A stretch of 64,000 nucleotides of DNA from JAMIFV01 sp035906055 (GCA_035906055.1 JAMIFV010000013.1:1-64000), one strand, 5' to 3'; counted from the first letter of the stretch, positions 51,883 through 61,145 are shown. Notes: generated by a model not told the origin, from the letters alone. Translations and numbers: made by a program.

Positions 51883-52406
51883 GGCGTGACCGGCTGCTTG
51901 CCCGCCAGGTAACCGGAAAGGCGCAACACGTAGTCTTCCGCCAGTTCCCTGAGCAGGCGTTCGTTCAGGTTGTCCTCGGCTTCGTAGGTGGCGAAGTTGG
52001 CGTTGGGCACCACGTTATAGCTGCTGGTGCGGCGGATGGTGCCGGTGAAGGGTTTTTCCTTCGTGTTATTGGGCGTGAGGGTGAAGTTGGTATCGAACTT
52101 AACATTGTAGCGCAGGATAGTGCCGTCACTGCGCACGATGGAAGGCACCAGCGTGCGGGCGAGTTCCACCTGAAGCGTGTAGTCGGGTTTGTCTTTCACC
52201 GTACCCTGCGGGTTGAGGCGGTCTTCCAGAGACGCGCGCAGCACCTGAGCGAACCTGCCGCCACCGATGGGCGCCACAATCACGTTGCCCTGCACGATGG
52301 AAGCGTTTTCGGCCCTGGTGGCCGCATCGCCGTACATCGGCTGGAAACCGCAACCGGCAAGGGAGAATGCAACCACAAGGATTAACGCATTAAGCCGCGA
52401 CAACAT
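51879..52406 (-). CDS. lptE: LPS-assembly lipoprotein LptE
   Basis: The product has 175 residues from ATG 52406. A lipobox SLAGC places the lipidated Cys at residue 19, followed by the GCGFQPMYG opening typical of LptE. LptE plugs the LptD barrel that inserts LPS in the outer membrane. The start lies inside the last codons of leuS (17-nt overlap) and the end overlaps holA by 4 nt, so all three are translationally linked. Confidence 0.88.
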   Translation of the reverse strand: MLSRLNALILVVAFSLAGCGFQPMYGDAATRAENASIVQGNVIVAPIGGGRFAQVLRASLEDRLNPQGTVKDKPDYTLQVELARTLVPSIVRSDGTILRYNVKFDTNFTLTPNNTKEKPFTGTIRRTSSYNVVPNANFATYEAEDNLNERLLRELAEDYVLRLSGYLAGKQPVTP

Positions 52407-55104
52407 TGACGATTTTCCCCGGCACCACGATGATTTTTTTGATCTGCTTACCTGCCAGGGTATCCTGCACATTCTTCTGGGAAAGCGCAAGCGATTCGAG
52501 CGCCTCTTTGGTGGCGTCATGTGCGGCTTTGAAGGTGGTGCGCAGCTTGCCGTTGATCTGCACGGCGATGGTGATCTCATCGTCCTGACAAAGCGCGGGG
52601 TCGGCTTTCGGCCAGGGGGTGCTCAGCAAGGTCTGCTTATGGCCGAGCAGCGCCCAAGCTTCTTCGGCAAAATGCGGGATGAACGGTTCGGCAAGGCGCA
52701 GCAGCGCTTCGAGCGCTTCCTTAAGTACAGGCGTAAGAGGCGAGGAGCGGGGAAATTCCTCGTTCGTGCCTCGTGCCTCGTTTCTCGCTACTTCCTCTAT
52801 GACATTGGAAAGCTCGCGGATGCGCGCGACGGCCTTATTGAAATGGAAGTTCTCGATATGGCGGGTCACGTCGTTGATGGCTTTATGGGTCACGCGGCGA
52901 AGACCAAGCGTTGCTTCATCGGTCGCGGTGGGCGTGGCGGGCTGGCCGGTGATGACGGGCGCAAGGGTCTGCACCAGTTTCCACAGACGGTTGATGTAGC
53001 GCCATGCGCCGTCGATCCCGGCATCCGTCCATTCAAGGTCGCGGTCGGGCGGGCTGTCGGAAAGCATGAACAGGCGTGCCGTATCCGCGCCATAGGTTTC
53101 GATGATATGCCTGGGGTCCACCGTATTCTTTTTGGACTTGCTCATTTTTTCCGAGCGCCCAACCGTCACGGGCTTGCGCGTAGTGACATGCACGGCACCC
53201 GCGCCTTCCTTCACCACTTCGTCGGGCTGCAGCCATTTACCGTCAGCGTCTTTATACGTCTCGTGGCAGATCATGCCCTGCGTCATCAGGCCGTTGAAGG
53301 GTTCGTCCGGCACGTTATAACCGCAAGCTTTGAGCGCGCGCGTGAAGAAGCGCGAATAGAGCAGGTGCAGAACCGCGTGTTCCACGCCGCCGATATACTG
53401 ATCCACCGGCAGCCAGCGTGCCACGGCATCGTTTATCGGTTGCGTATCGGGCAATGAGCAGAAGCGCGCGAAATACCATGACGATTCGAAGAACGTATCG
53501 AACGTATCGGTTTCGCGTTCTGCTTTTTTGCCGCAGGTGGGGCAATTCACATGTTTCCATGTGGCATGGCGGGCGAGCGGGTTGCCGGGCGTGTCGAAGG
53601 TCACGTCTTCCGGCAGTTTCACCGGCAGGTCTTTTTCAGGCACGGGCACAGCGCCGCAATCGTTGCAATAGATGATGGGAATGGGGCAGCCCCAGTAACG
53701 CTGGCGCGAAACGCCCCAGTCGCGCAGGCGATAGTTCACCTTGGCTTCGCCCATGTTCTTTTTGGCGAGTTCGGCAACGGCTTTTTCTTTGGCTTCATCG
53801 GAGGTGAGGCCGTTGAGGAACCCGGAATTGATCATCGTGCCGTCGCCGGTATAGGCTTCCGCGCTTACATCGCCACCGCTGACCACGGGCAAAATGGGTT
53901 GGTTATATTTTTTGGCGAAGTCATAGTCGCGCTGGTCATGCGCGGGGCAGCCGAAAATGGCGCCGGTGCCGTAATCCATGAGCACGAAATTGGCGACGAA
54001 GAGTTTTACCTTGCGGTCTTCAAACGGATGCTGGATCTCAAGGCCGGTATCAAAGCCTTTCTTTTCGGCTTTCTCTATCGCTTCTTCGCTCGTGCCGATG
54101 CGGTTGCATTCGTCGATGAAGGCTGAGAGTTCGGAGTTCAGAGTTCGGAGTTCAGTTGCAATGGGGTGGTTAGGAGAGATGGCACAAAAACTCATGCCAA
54201 AAAGTGTATCCGGCCTCGTAGTATAAATTTCCAATTTAATGGGGAAAACGCTTTCCCCGCCTGCGCTGCGCGCAGTCTCCCCTTGCGGGGTCGTCGCTAC
54301 GCTCCTCCACGACTCCGGCGAAATCTGTAAAATCATTTTCGCGCCGACGGACTTACCTATCCATCTGTCCTGCATGATGCGGACCTTATCCGGCCAGTTC
54401 TCCAGCGTGGAAAGTCCCTGCAAAAGATCTTCAGCGAACTGCGTGATACGCAGGAACCACTGCGAGAGTTTGCGGCGCTCAACAAGCGCACCGGAGCGCC
54501 AGCCGCGCCCTTCGATCACCTGTTCGTTGGCGAGCACGGTATGGTCCACCGGGTCCCAGTTCACGTCGGCTTCCTTGCGGTAGGCGAGGCCAGCCTTCAG
54601 GAAATCGAGAAAGAATTTCTGTTCGTGCCTGTAATACTCAGGGTCGCAGGTGGCGAGCTCGCGCGACCAGTCGTAAGACAGTCCTATGGTCTGCAACTGT
54701 TCGCGCATACTGGCCATATTTTTATATGTCCATTCGCGCGGATGCACATTGCGCTCTATCGCGGCGTTCTCGGCGGGCAGGCCGAACGCGTCCCATCCCA
54801 TCGGGTGCAGCACGTCGAATCCGCAGCCCATTTTGTAACGCGCCACCACATCGCCCAGCGTGTAGTTGCGTACATGCCCCATATGGATGTTGCCCGACGG
54901 ATAGGGGAACATCTCCAAGACATAGTATTTTTGTTTGTGGGGCACGCTGCCCCCGCTCGTGCTTTGCACTCGTTCGCCTGCGGGGTCGTCGCTGACGCTC
55001 CTCAGCCCATCCGGCGAAGCTTTAAAGCTGTTGTTATCTCTCCAGAAACGTTGCCATTTCTGTTCCGACTCGCGGAAGTTATAACGTGTATTGGCATCAC
55101 TCAT
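52390..55104 (-). CDS. leuS: leucyl-tRNA synthetase with two palindromic-repeat insertions
   Basis: The product has 904 residues, about 45 more than E. coli LeuS. The active site is intact: HMGH (74-77) and KMSKS (about residue 652), and the editing domain has TTRPDT (295-300) and the zinc-type YCNDC and CPTC pairs. Against E. coli LeuS there are two extra segments: about residues 31-56, just before the first catalytic strand, and about residues 263-289, at the start of the editing domain. Both coincide exactly with DNA repeats of family A. A smaller insertion of about 11 residues, with GTGCCTC tandem repeats, is near 52742-52790. Confidence 0.95.
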   Translation of the reverse strand: MSDANTRYNFRESEQKWQRFWRDNNSFKASPDGLRSVSDDPAGERVQSTSGGSVPHKQKYYVLEMFPYPSGNIHMGHVRNYTLGDVVARYKMGCGFDVLHPMGWDAFGLPAENAAIERNVHPREWTYKNMASMREQLQTIGLSYDWSRELATCDPEYYRHEQKFFLDFLKAGLAYRKEADVNWDPVDHTVLANEQVIEGRGWRSGALVERRKLSQWFLRITQFAEDLLQGLSTLENWPDKVRIMQDRWIGKSVGAKMILQISPESWRSVATTPQGETARSAGGESVFPIKLEIYTTRPDTLFGMSFCAISPNHPIATELRTLNSELSAFIDECNRIGTSEEAIEKAEKKGFDTGLEIQHPFEDRKVKLFVANFVLMDYGTGAIFGCPAHDQRDYDFAKKYNQPILPVVSGGDVSAEAYTGDGTMINSGFLNGLTSDEAKEKAVAELAKKNMGEAKVNYRLRDWGVSRQRYWGCPIPIIYCNDCGAVPVPEKDLPVKLPEDVTFDTPGNPLARHATWKHVNCPTCGKKAERETDTFDTFFESSWYFARFCSLPDTQPINDAVARWLPVDQYIGGVEHAVLHLLYSRFFTRALKACGYNVPDEPFNGLMTQGMICHETYKDADGKWLQPDEVVKEGAGAVHVTTRKPVTVGRSEKMSKSKKNTVDPRHIIETYGADTARLFMLSDSPPDRDLEWTDAGIDGAWRYINRLWKLVQTLAPVITGQPATPTATDEATLGLRRVTHKAINDVTRHIENFHFNKAVARIRELSNVIEEVARNEARGTNEEFPRSSPLTPVLKEALEALLRLAEPFIPHFAEEAWALLGHKQTLLSTPWPKADPALCQDDEITIAVQINGKLRTTFKAAHDATKEALESLALSQKNVQDTLAGKQIKKIIVVPGKIVNVVAA
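54238..54318. repeat. family A palindromic repeat inserted in the leuS editing-domain region
   Basis: GGGGAAAACGCTTTCCCC, CTCCCCTTGCGGGGTCGTCG and TACGCTCCTCCACGACTCC match intergenic family A copies, especially 42228-42392. The reading frame stays open through it (27 codons). Confidence 0.85.
54937..55014. repeat. family A palindromic repeat inserted near the leuS N-terminus
   Basis: GGGGCACGCTGCCCCC, then CTGCGGGGTCGTCGCTGACG and CTCCTCAGCCCATCCGG follow the same order as the other coding copy and the copy at 21354-21530. The frame stays open (26 codons). Confidence 0.85.
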
Positions 55105-55113
55105 GGGGACGCC

Positions 55114-55638
55114 TTACCTGGACTGGGTCAGCCGCAGCTCACGCGCACGGGTAAGGATGGTGTCTTCGAGGTCACGGGCGACGCGCGGATTCACATCCAT
55201 ATCGCGCCACTGGCCTTTCTTGTCAGACTTCTGCTTGAACAGCGTCACCTTGATGCCGTCGGAACGCAGGGTTTTATCCATGATCATGGCGTTCACCTTA
55301 AAGCGCTCGCCGGGTGCCTTGGGGTCTTCATACCAGTCGGTCAGCACCACGCCGCCGAAGGGGTCAACCGTGGAAAGGGGCATGAAAGAGAGTGTGTCGA
55401 GCGTGGCGCGCCAGAGAAAGCTGTTTACGCCGATCTGTCCGCCCAGCGCGTCTTTGCTGCCGGAGCCGCCCATGGAGAGCAGGCCTTCGTCGCCGGTGAG
55501 GCTGCCGCGGCTTTCCTTGCGTTCATCTGTATCGCTCTTGGGAACGGAATATTGCCCGCCCTTGAACCAGCCGCAACCGGAAACGGTGGCAATTAACAGG
55601 ATGCACAGTGATGCGCGAAGCGTTGAAGTATATTTCAT
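55114..55638 (-). CDS. DUF3576 lipoprotein
   Basis: The product has 174 residues from ATG 55638 (an ATG at 55668 would add 10 residues before the signal peptide). The lipobox TVSGC gives a lipidated C22. The mature domain has GGQIGVNSFLWRATLDTLSFMPL, DPFGGVVLTDWYEDP and the C-terminal VARDLEDTILTRARELR, which is the DUF3576 family, found next to leuS in many Alphaproteobacteria. The function is unknown, but its conserved place in an LPS-assembly neighbourhood suggests an outer-membrane role. Confidence 0.88.
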   Translation of the reverse strand: MKYTSTLRASLCILLIATVSGCGWFKGGQYSVPKSDTDERKESRGSLTGDEGLLSMGGSGSKDALGGQIGVNSFLWRATLDTLSFMPLSTVDPFGGVVLTDWYEDPKAPGERFKVNAMIMDKTLRSDGIKVTLFKQKSDKKGQWRDMDVNPRVARDLEDTILTRARELRLTQSR

Positions 55639-55922
55639 ATTGAACTTGTATAAGGAAGTTGGTCTCATATTGGCAACAGGATTTTACGGATTTGTTTTCC
55701 ACCTGCGGTTGCTCAATGGCGTGAGTATTTGAAACTGTGTGGGTTAGTGCCTGATAATGCTGAAAATATACGGCATATTGTGGTTTAATCAGCAGCCATG
55801 TATATTAGTAGTGTAATAAACATTGTAAAAAATTAATACACGCTTCATCGTTTGTTTAACAATAACGTGTAGAGTTAAACATCATAACCACAATAACATC
55901 TGCAAACGAGTACGGTAAAACC

Positions 55923-57176
55923 ATGTTACATCAGTTCGAGAATCACAGCCTGTATCACTTACATGAACTGCAGCACGCAGGCATGAAGCCGCTTAATATC
56001 ATGGCGCAGGTGGGGCAGGTGTTTTACCGCAATCCGCTGCTGCCGTTCAATTACACGCAGGCAGGCAAACAGGCCGCCGCCGCCGCCGAACTGCTGGAGC
56101 GCATGACGCGCGAGTATCATAAGCCGGAATTCGGTATCAAGCATACGGAAATCAACGGCAAGAAAGTAGCGGTGCAGCAGAAAACCGTGACCGATGAACC
56201 GTTCTGCAAGCTCATCCATTTCGAACGCGCCACCAAAGCGGATTCACCCAGGCTGCTCATCGTAGCGCCGATGTCCGGCCACCACGCCACATTGCTGCGC
56301 GGCACGGTGGAAGCCATGCTGCCATTCGCCGACGTGTACATCACCGACTGGAAGGACGCGCGCAACGTGCCGGTTTCCGCCGGTAAATTCGATGTGGAAG
56401 ATTACATCACCTACGTAATGGATTTCATCCGCCTGCTGGGCCCGAACGTGCATCTCATGGCGGTGTGCCAGCCTTCCGTGCCGGTATTCGCCGCTGCCGC
56501 CATCATGAACGAAGACAAGGACAAGCTGGCTCCCGCGTCCATGACGCTGATCGGCGGGCCGATCGACACGCGCGAAGCGCCCACCAAGGTGAACGAAGCC
56601 GCCAAGGAACATTCGCTTAAATGGTATGAATCGCATCTCATCACCCGTGTGCCGGTGAACCATCCGGGTTTCATGCGCCGCGTATATCCGGGGTTCGTAC
56701 AGCTCATGAGCTTCATCTCGCTCAACCTTGAGCGCCATTTCGATTCGCACCTGCAGTTCTTCAACCATCTGGTGGAAGGCGATGGTGAAAGCGCCGCCGC
56801 GCACAAGAAGTTCTATGACGAGTATCTCTCCGTGTGCGACCTTCCGGCGGAATTCTACCTGCAATCCATTGATGTGGTATTCCAGCGTCACCTGCTGCCC
56901 AAGGGCGAGATGACCTATCATGGCCGCAAGGTAAAACCGCAGGAGATCACCAGGACCGCGCTTCTGTGCCTTGAAGGCGAGCTGGATGACATTTCCGGTG
57001 TCGGCCAGACCAGGGCCGCCATTAAGCTGGCGAGCAACCTTGCTGCTTCCAAGAAGAAATACCATATGGAAAAAGGCGTGGGCCATTACGGCATCTTCAA
57101 CGGTCGCAAGTTCCGCCAGAACGTAGTGCCCATTATTGTGGACTTCATGAAGGATCACAGCGGCAAGAAAGCGTAG
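55923..57176 (+). CDS. phaZ: intracellular polyhydroxyalkanoate depolymerase
   Basis: The product has 417 residues. It is an alpha/beta hydrolase with a cysteine in the lipase box (VCQPSVP, C182), the acid in ELDDISG and the histidine in GVGHYGIFNG, as in the granule-bound PHB depolymerases of Ralstonia and Rhizobium. It mobilises stored polyhydroxybutyrate in the cytoplasm. The preceding 250 bp are AT-rich and non-coding, apparently a promoter region. No phaC or phasin gene is next to it. Confidence 0.92.
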   Translation: MLHQFENHSLYHLHELQHAGMKPLNIMAQVGQVFYRNPLLPFNYTQAGKQAAAAAELLERMTREYHKPEFGIKHTEINGKKVAVQQKTVTDEPFCKLIHFERATKADSPRLLIVAPMSGHHATLLRGTVEAMLPFADVYITDWKDARNVPVSAGKFDVEDYITYVMDFIRLLGPNVHLMAVCQPSVPVFAAAAIMNEDKDKLAPASMTLIGGPIDTREAPTKVNEAAKEHSLKWYESHLITRVPVNHPGFMRRVYPGFVQLMSFISLNLERHFDSHLQFFNHLVEGDGESAAAHKKFYDEYLSVCDLPAEFYLQSIDVVFQRHLLPKGEMTYHGRKVKPQEITRTALLCLEGELDDISGVGQTRAAIKLASNLAASKKKYHMEKGVGHYGIFNGRKFRQNVVPIIVDFMKDHSGKKA

Positions 57177-57184
57177 AAAACGCT

Positions 57185-57724
57185 CTAATTGCTGGCGCTT
57201 TTTTTGTAGGATGAGAACTGTCCCAGCCTGCGGCGCAGCGCAACAGGCAGCAGTATATGCGACAAGGTGCGCATCCTCGGCGATTGCGCCATATCCCATA
57301 CGAGCCTACGCAGCCCGGTATGTGCCGGATTTCTGTGCGTTGTCCGCCCGCCGGATTCAACCGTTTCATACAGCCGGGTTATTTCTTTCTGAAAATCTTC
57401 CACCGGCACCATCGCCTTCATATTGCAGATGGTGCAATATTCATCGAGCTTGCCGGTGAGCAATTCGTGGCGCAGATTCTGCGCCGACTCACTATTATAA
57501 ACCTCTTCAAAGCTGCTGTTGGTCACATTGCCAAGCTCCACGAACGAAAAGCAGCACGGGCGCACGCGTCCGTCGCCCAGCACCTGCGCGAAGGTCCACG
57601 GATCGGTGCAGGAGCGCGTGTACCCGGCTTTGAGCGGCTTTACGTAGCTGCTCCTGTCGCCGCCCTGCACGTTCTTCTGCGCGTCCTTCCGGGCTGCGGG
57701 TTCTGCATCAGGCGGCAAGGGCAT
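57185..57724 (-). CDS. SPASM-domain protein, separate half of a radical SAM enzyme
   Basis: The product has 179 residues from ATG 57724, with AAGGA 8 nt upstream. It has cysteines in the SPASM pattern: C39, C57-C58, then C97-x-x-C100, with the RVRPCCFSF and GNVTNSSFEEVYNS blocks. SPASM domains hold extra iron-sulfur clusters and usually form the C-terminal end of one radical SAM polypeptide. Here the radical SAM half is a separate gene that ends 17 nt inside this one, in another frame. Confidence 0.8.
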   Translation of the reverse strand: MPLPPDAEPAARKDAQKNVQGGDRSSYVKPLKAGYTRSCTDPWTFAQVLGDGRVRPCCFSFVELGNVTNSSFEEVYNSESAQNLRHELLTGKLDEYCTICNMKAMVPVEDFQKEITRLYETVESGGRTTHRNPAHTGLRRLVWDMAQSPRMRTLSHILLPVALRRRLGQFSSYKKSASN

Positions 57725-58502
57725 GGCTGCATTCCTTCTCAAACTGGTCAAGGCGCGGCAGGAAATCACCCGGCAGGCTGAGCGTCATGCCGTGGGCCTC
57801 GGCGAAAGCGATGGCTGCGCGCGTATCGCGAATCGCTTTATGTGCGGCATCGCCCTGCAATTTCCAGACCGGGGTTACGTTATTGGCGATATTGTCGTAT
57901 TCCAGCAGGTCCTGCAGGCCGAACATGGATGCGTTCAGCGAAGCGGCATAGGCGGCCACATCCGCAAGCCCGGCGGTGATCTCGGCGTAATAGACGGCGG
58001 AGATGATCCATTCCGGCTCCGTTATGCGCAACCGTCTGGAAGCGGTTTTGATCTGCATGATATTGTATGTGATCGTACGGATGTCTACGGCTTTGCGGTA
58101 TTGTTTCAGCGCCTGCTGGTCTACCGTATCTATGCTGATGGTCAGCATCTGGAACCGGGCGAACACTTCCGCTTCTTCAGGTGTGAGCACCTTGCCCAGG
58201 TTGACCGTTGCGCGCAGCGGTATGCCGGAATCGAGCATCCTGGTGCACTGGCCCGCCCAGCCGGGCGCCATGATGAGGTCGCCGCCGCCGGTAAGATTGA
58301 TATAGGGTGGCTTGGTATGGCGAAAATATTCCATCACATGCGCGACCATCTGTTCGGACATGAAGCGCGTAGGCTCGAAATCCGGACGGTTCTGGTGGCA
58401 ATACACGCAGCGCAGATTGCATTTGTCGGTGAGCTCCAGCACAAAATTCGCCATGTGCGCGGGGGTCGCTTTCAGAAATTTCGTATCTATTTCCATATGC
58501 AT
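57708..58502 (-). CDS. radical SAM protein
   Basis: The product has 264 residues. The S-adenosylmethionine cluster motif CNLRCVYC (C28, C32, C35) lies near the N-terminus, with the GGGD and TISIDTVD strands behind it. It lacks any C-terminal cluster domain, which is encoded by the overlapping next gene. Similar SPASM-type enzymes modify peptides or small molecules; no precursor-peptide gene is recognised nearby. Confidence 0.88.
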   Translation of the reverse strand: MHMEIDTKFLKATPAHMANFVLELTDKCNLRCVYCHQNRPDFEPTRFMSEQMVAHVMEYFRHTKPPYINLTGGGDLIMAPGWAGQCTRMLDSGIPLRATVNLGKVLTPEEAEVFARFQMLTISIDTVDQQALKQYRKAVDIRTITYNIMQIKTASRRLRITEPEWIISAVYYAEITAGLADVAAYAASLNASMFGLQDLLEYDNIANNVTPVWKLQGDAAHKAIRDTRAAIAFAEAHGMTLSLPGDFLPRLDQFEKECSHALAA

Positions 58503-58631
58503 TCGTGCGGATTGTGCCGGTCAGTAACGCTGAAACCATAGACATACAGCGGTGTATGGCTATACTTGCAGGGTCAAATGGCAAGGTAGTAATGATTGCG
58601 CATTATTACAACTGCTAAATGGGGGGCATGT

Positions 58632-59165
58632 ATGACCACATTTTCACTTATACAGCAAGGCAGTTGCGACCTTAAGCGGTTTATCCGCGATGTGCCGGAT
58701 TTCCCAAAGCCCGGCATAATGTTCCGCGATATTTCCCCGCTGCTGCGTGAGCATTTCAGCGAGACTATCCGGCAGATGGCGGCGATGTTCACGCCCGAAG
58801 AGTGGAAAACCATCGATATGCTCGGCGGTATCGAATCGCGCGGATTTATCATTGCCGCAGGGCTTGCCATGCACATGGAAAAAGGTTTCGTGAAGATCCG
58901 CAAGCAGGGCAAGCTGCCGGGTAAGGTGGTTTCCATGCGCTACGGCCTTGAATATGGCGAAGACGCACTGGAAATGCAACCGGGCGCGGGGCGCATGCTC
59001 ATCGTCGATGACGTGCTGGCGACCGGCGGCACGCTGGGCACGGGAGCGGAACTGGCACAGCAGAGCGGGCATGACGTGAAGGGCTTCGCCTGTCTTATCA
59101 ATCTCTCCCACCTCAACCAGTTCACATGGAACGGCATGAGCGCTCGCTCGCTGATCACCTACTGA
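58632..59165 (+). CDS. apt: adenine phosphoribosyltransferase
   Basis: The product has 177 residues from ATG 58632, with GGGG 7 nt upstream. It has the PRPP loop IVDDVLATGGTLG (124-136) and the Apt opening RDVPDFPKPGIMFRDISPLL. It salvages adenine to AMP. The stop codon overlaps the next start by one base (TGATG), pairing it with a nucleosidase that would supply adenine. Confidence 0.93.
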   Translation: MTTFSLIQQGSCDLKRFIRDVPDFPKPGIMFRDISPLLREHFSETIRQMAAMFTPEEWKTIDMLGGIESRGFIIAAGLAMHMEKGFVKIRKQGKLPGKVVSMRYGLEYGEDALEMQPGAGRMLIVDDVLATGGTLGTGAELAQQSGHDVKGFACLINLSHLNQFTWNGMSARSLITY

Positions 59166-59737
59166 TGGGCAGGCCACTTATCATCATGGCGATGCCGGAG
59201 GAAAGCCGAGGGCTTATCGAGAGCCATGGGTTTGATGTGGTTTACTGCGGCGTGGGCAAGGTGAATGCAGCCTATGCGCTCACGCGTGAACTTGCGCGGC
59301 ACAGGCATGAAGGCAATCCGCCCGCATGGGTGCTCAATCTGGGTTCGGCGGGAAGTCCGGTGTTCAGTGCCGGTGCGCTGGTGGGGGCACACCGTTTCGT
59401 GCAGCGGGATATGGACGCGACCGGGCTTGGGTTCATGCACGGGCAGACGCCGTTCGACCCGCATCCGGCAATGCTGGAATTCGCCCCCCGCTTTGCTGAC
59501 CTGCGCCATGGCATCTGCGGTTCGGGAGATTCTTTTTTACAGGGAAAGCCGCCGGTGGAGTGCGAGATCATCGATATGGAAGCCTATGCGCTGGCGAAGA
59601 TATGCCACATGGAAAACGTGCCGTTTGCCTGCGCGAAATTCATCACGGATGGTGCGGACGGCTGCGCGCACACGGACTGGCAGGAAAATCTGCGCCACGC
59701 GGGCGATGCGTTTGTAACGTTGCTCAAGGCCGTTTAA
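59165..59737 (+). CDS. phosphorylase-superfamily nucleosidase (MTA/SAH-type)
   Basis: The product has 190 residues. It has the purine-nucleoside phosphorylase-like fold with GVGKVNAAYALT near the start, LGSAGSP, and the motif IIDMEAYALAKI, which in MTA/SAH nucleosidases supplies the ribose-binding Glu and holds the catalytic context. It may release adenine from methylthioadenosine or S-adenosylhomocysteine. Its coupling to apt supports adenine as product. Confidence 0.8.
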   Translation: MGRPLIIMAMPEESRGLIESHGFDVVYCGVGKVNAAYALTRELARHRHEGNPPAWVLNLGSAGSPVFSAGALVGAHRFVQRDMDATGLGFMHGQTPFDPHPAMLEFAPRFADLRHGICGSGDSFLQGKPPVECEIIDMEAYALAKICHMENVPFACAKFITDGADGCAHTDWQENLRHAGDAFVTLLKAV

Positions 59738-59739
59738 CC

Positions 59740-60648
59740 TCAGAAATGCCGGTAGCCTTTGCGCGTGAGCGGTATCGGTGCGCCGCTTGCATCGAGGATC
59801 TTCACGCCGCCGCCTTCAGTTATGCTGCCGATGCGCGTGATGCCCTGCATGTTGGCCAGTTGCGGGGCGGCAGAGGGAGGAACCGTGAAAAGCAGTTCGT
59901 AATCGTCGCCACCGGCGAGGATGATTTCGGGTTCAGGATTGCAGGTGCGGGCTGCGTCGGACAGCGGAATTTTATTCCATTCAATAATAGCTCCCGTGCC
60001 AGATGCGGCACAGATATGGCCGAGGTCCTGCGCGAGCCCGTCCGAAATATCCATGCAACTGGTGGCAATGCCCTGTAGCTTTTGCCCGAGTGCAATGCGC
60101 GGCTCCGGCAACTGGTAGCGTTGCAGCAGGAACGTATCATATTTATGTATCAGGCCGAGCGCGCCGTCGCCTATCGTGCCGCTGACATAAATACCGTCAC
60201 CTGTTTTAGCGCCGTTCCTGCGCAGGGCCTTGCCGTGCGGCACCAGCCCAAGCATGGTGATGCTGACGGCGAGTTCGCTTTTGCTGCGCGTGGTGTCGCC
60301 GCCCAGCAATGAAACGCCGAAATGCTCCTGATCTGTCTTCAGGCCCTGCACAAAACTGCCGAGCCATTCCTCGGTGATGCCGGGCGGGAGCATGAGCGCC
60401 AGCAGATATGAAAAAGGCTTTGCGCCCATGGCTGCGCAGTCGGAAAGATTCACGCGCAGCGCCTTGCGGGCAATTTGTGACGCGGGTTCCGTGCCGATGA
60501 AATGCACGCCGCGCACCAGCGCGTCTTTGGTGATGACAAGTTCATGCAAGTCCGGCACGCGGATGCTCGCCGCGTCGTCACTGAGTGCGAACGACCCTTC
60601 GCCTGCTAACGGGCGAAGCAGTGTTTTGATAAAGTCGAACTCGTTCAT
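59740..60648 (-). CDS. thiL: thiamine-monophosphate kinase
   Basis: The product has 302 residues. It has the ThiL pattern: LSDDAA near the N-terminus, VNLSDCAAMGAKP, LLGGDTTRS and CMDISDGLAQDL. It makes thiamine diphosphate, the cofactor used by SucA. The gene is 5 nt from nusB in the usual ribH–nusB–thiL order. Confidence 0.93.
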   Translation of the reverse strand: MNEFDFIKTLLRPLAGEGSFALSDDAASIRVPDLHELVITKDALVRGVHFIGTEPASQIARKALRVNLSDCAAMGAKPFSYLLALMLPPGITEEWLGSFVQGLKTDQEHFGVSLLGGDTTRSKSELAVSITMLGLVPHGKALRRNGAKTGDGIYVSGTIGDGALGLIHKYDTFLLQRYQLPEPRIALGQKLQGIATSCMDISDGLAQDLGHICAASGTGAIIEWNKIPLSDAARTCNPEPEIILAGGDDYELLFTVPPSAAPQLANMQGITRIGSITEGGGVKILDASGAPIPLTRKGYRHF

Positions 60649-60653
60649 TGCCT

Positions 60654-61145
60654 TTAATGTGCAGTAGCGGCGGAAGGCGGAGTGGCTGCCAGTTTATCGA
60701 GCAGGCCGTTGACGAAGCCCATTTCGGCGGATTCAAAGAAGCGGCCGGTGATGGTGACGTATTCATCGATGATGATGGGGGGGCTGAGCGCGCGGATGAA
60801 GCGCATTTCCACGATCGCGCAGGTGAGGATGGCAAGCAGCAGCGGGCTGGTGCGCTCCATCGTCCATTTTTCCGTCATGGAGGCGCGGATGGTGGTATCA
60901 ATCCCGGATGCATTCTCGATGCTGGCGTTCAGCAGCTTGCGCAGCAGGCTTTTGTCCGGCTCGGCGTCTTTGCTGAAGGCGCGGTCGTCGCCGTCATGGT
61001 CGTCCTGCCAGTGGTCGAGGTAATTGGCCATCAGCTTTTCGGCGCTGGCGGTTTCGCCCGTCACTTTCGTTTTGTAGAGGCACTGAACCGCCGCGAGGCG
61101 CGCGCTGGATTTTTTGCGAAGGGAAAGGGGAACGGGTTTGTTCAT
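60654..61145 (-). CDS. nusB: transcription antitermination factor NusB
   Basis: The product has 163 residues, all-helical. RLAAVQCLYK near the start and the C-terminal PPIIIDEYVTITGRFFESAEMGFVNGLLDKL are conserved NusB blocks. NusB binds boxA with S10 (NusE) for rRNA antitermination. The start overlaps the ribH end as ATGA. Confidence 0.93.
   Translation of the reverse strand: MNKPVPLSLRKKSSARLAAVQCLYKTKVTGETASAEKLMANYLDHWQDDHDGDDRAFSKDAEPDKSLLRKLLNASIENASGIDTTIRASMTEKWTMERTSPLLLAILTCAIVEMRFIRALSPPIIIDEYVTITGRFFESAEMGFVNGLLDKLAATPPSAATAH

Noticed and set aside
54127..54154. Perfect 14-nt tandem repeat in leuS as another mobile insertion
   Set aside because: The protein has the same length as E. 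coli LeuS in this part, so nothing was inserted; it is low-complexity coding sequence.
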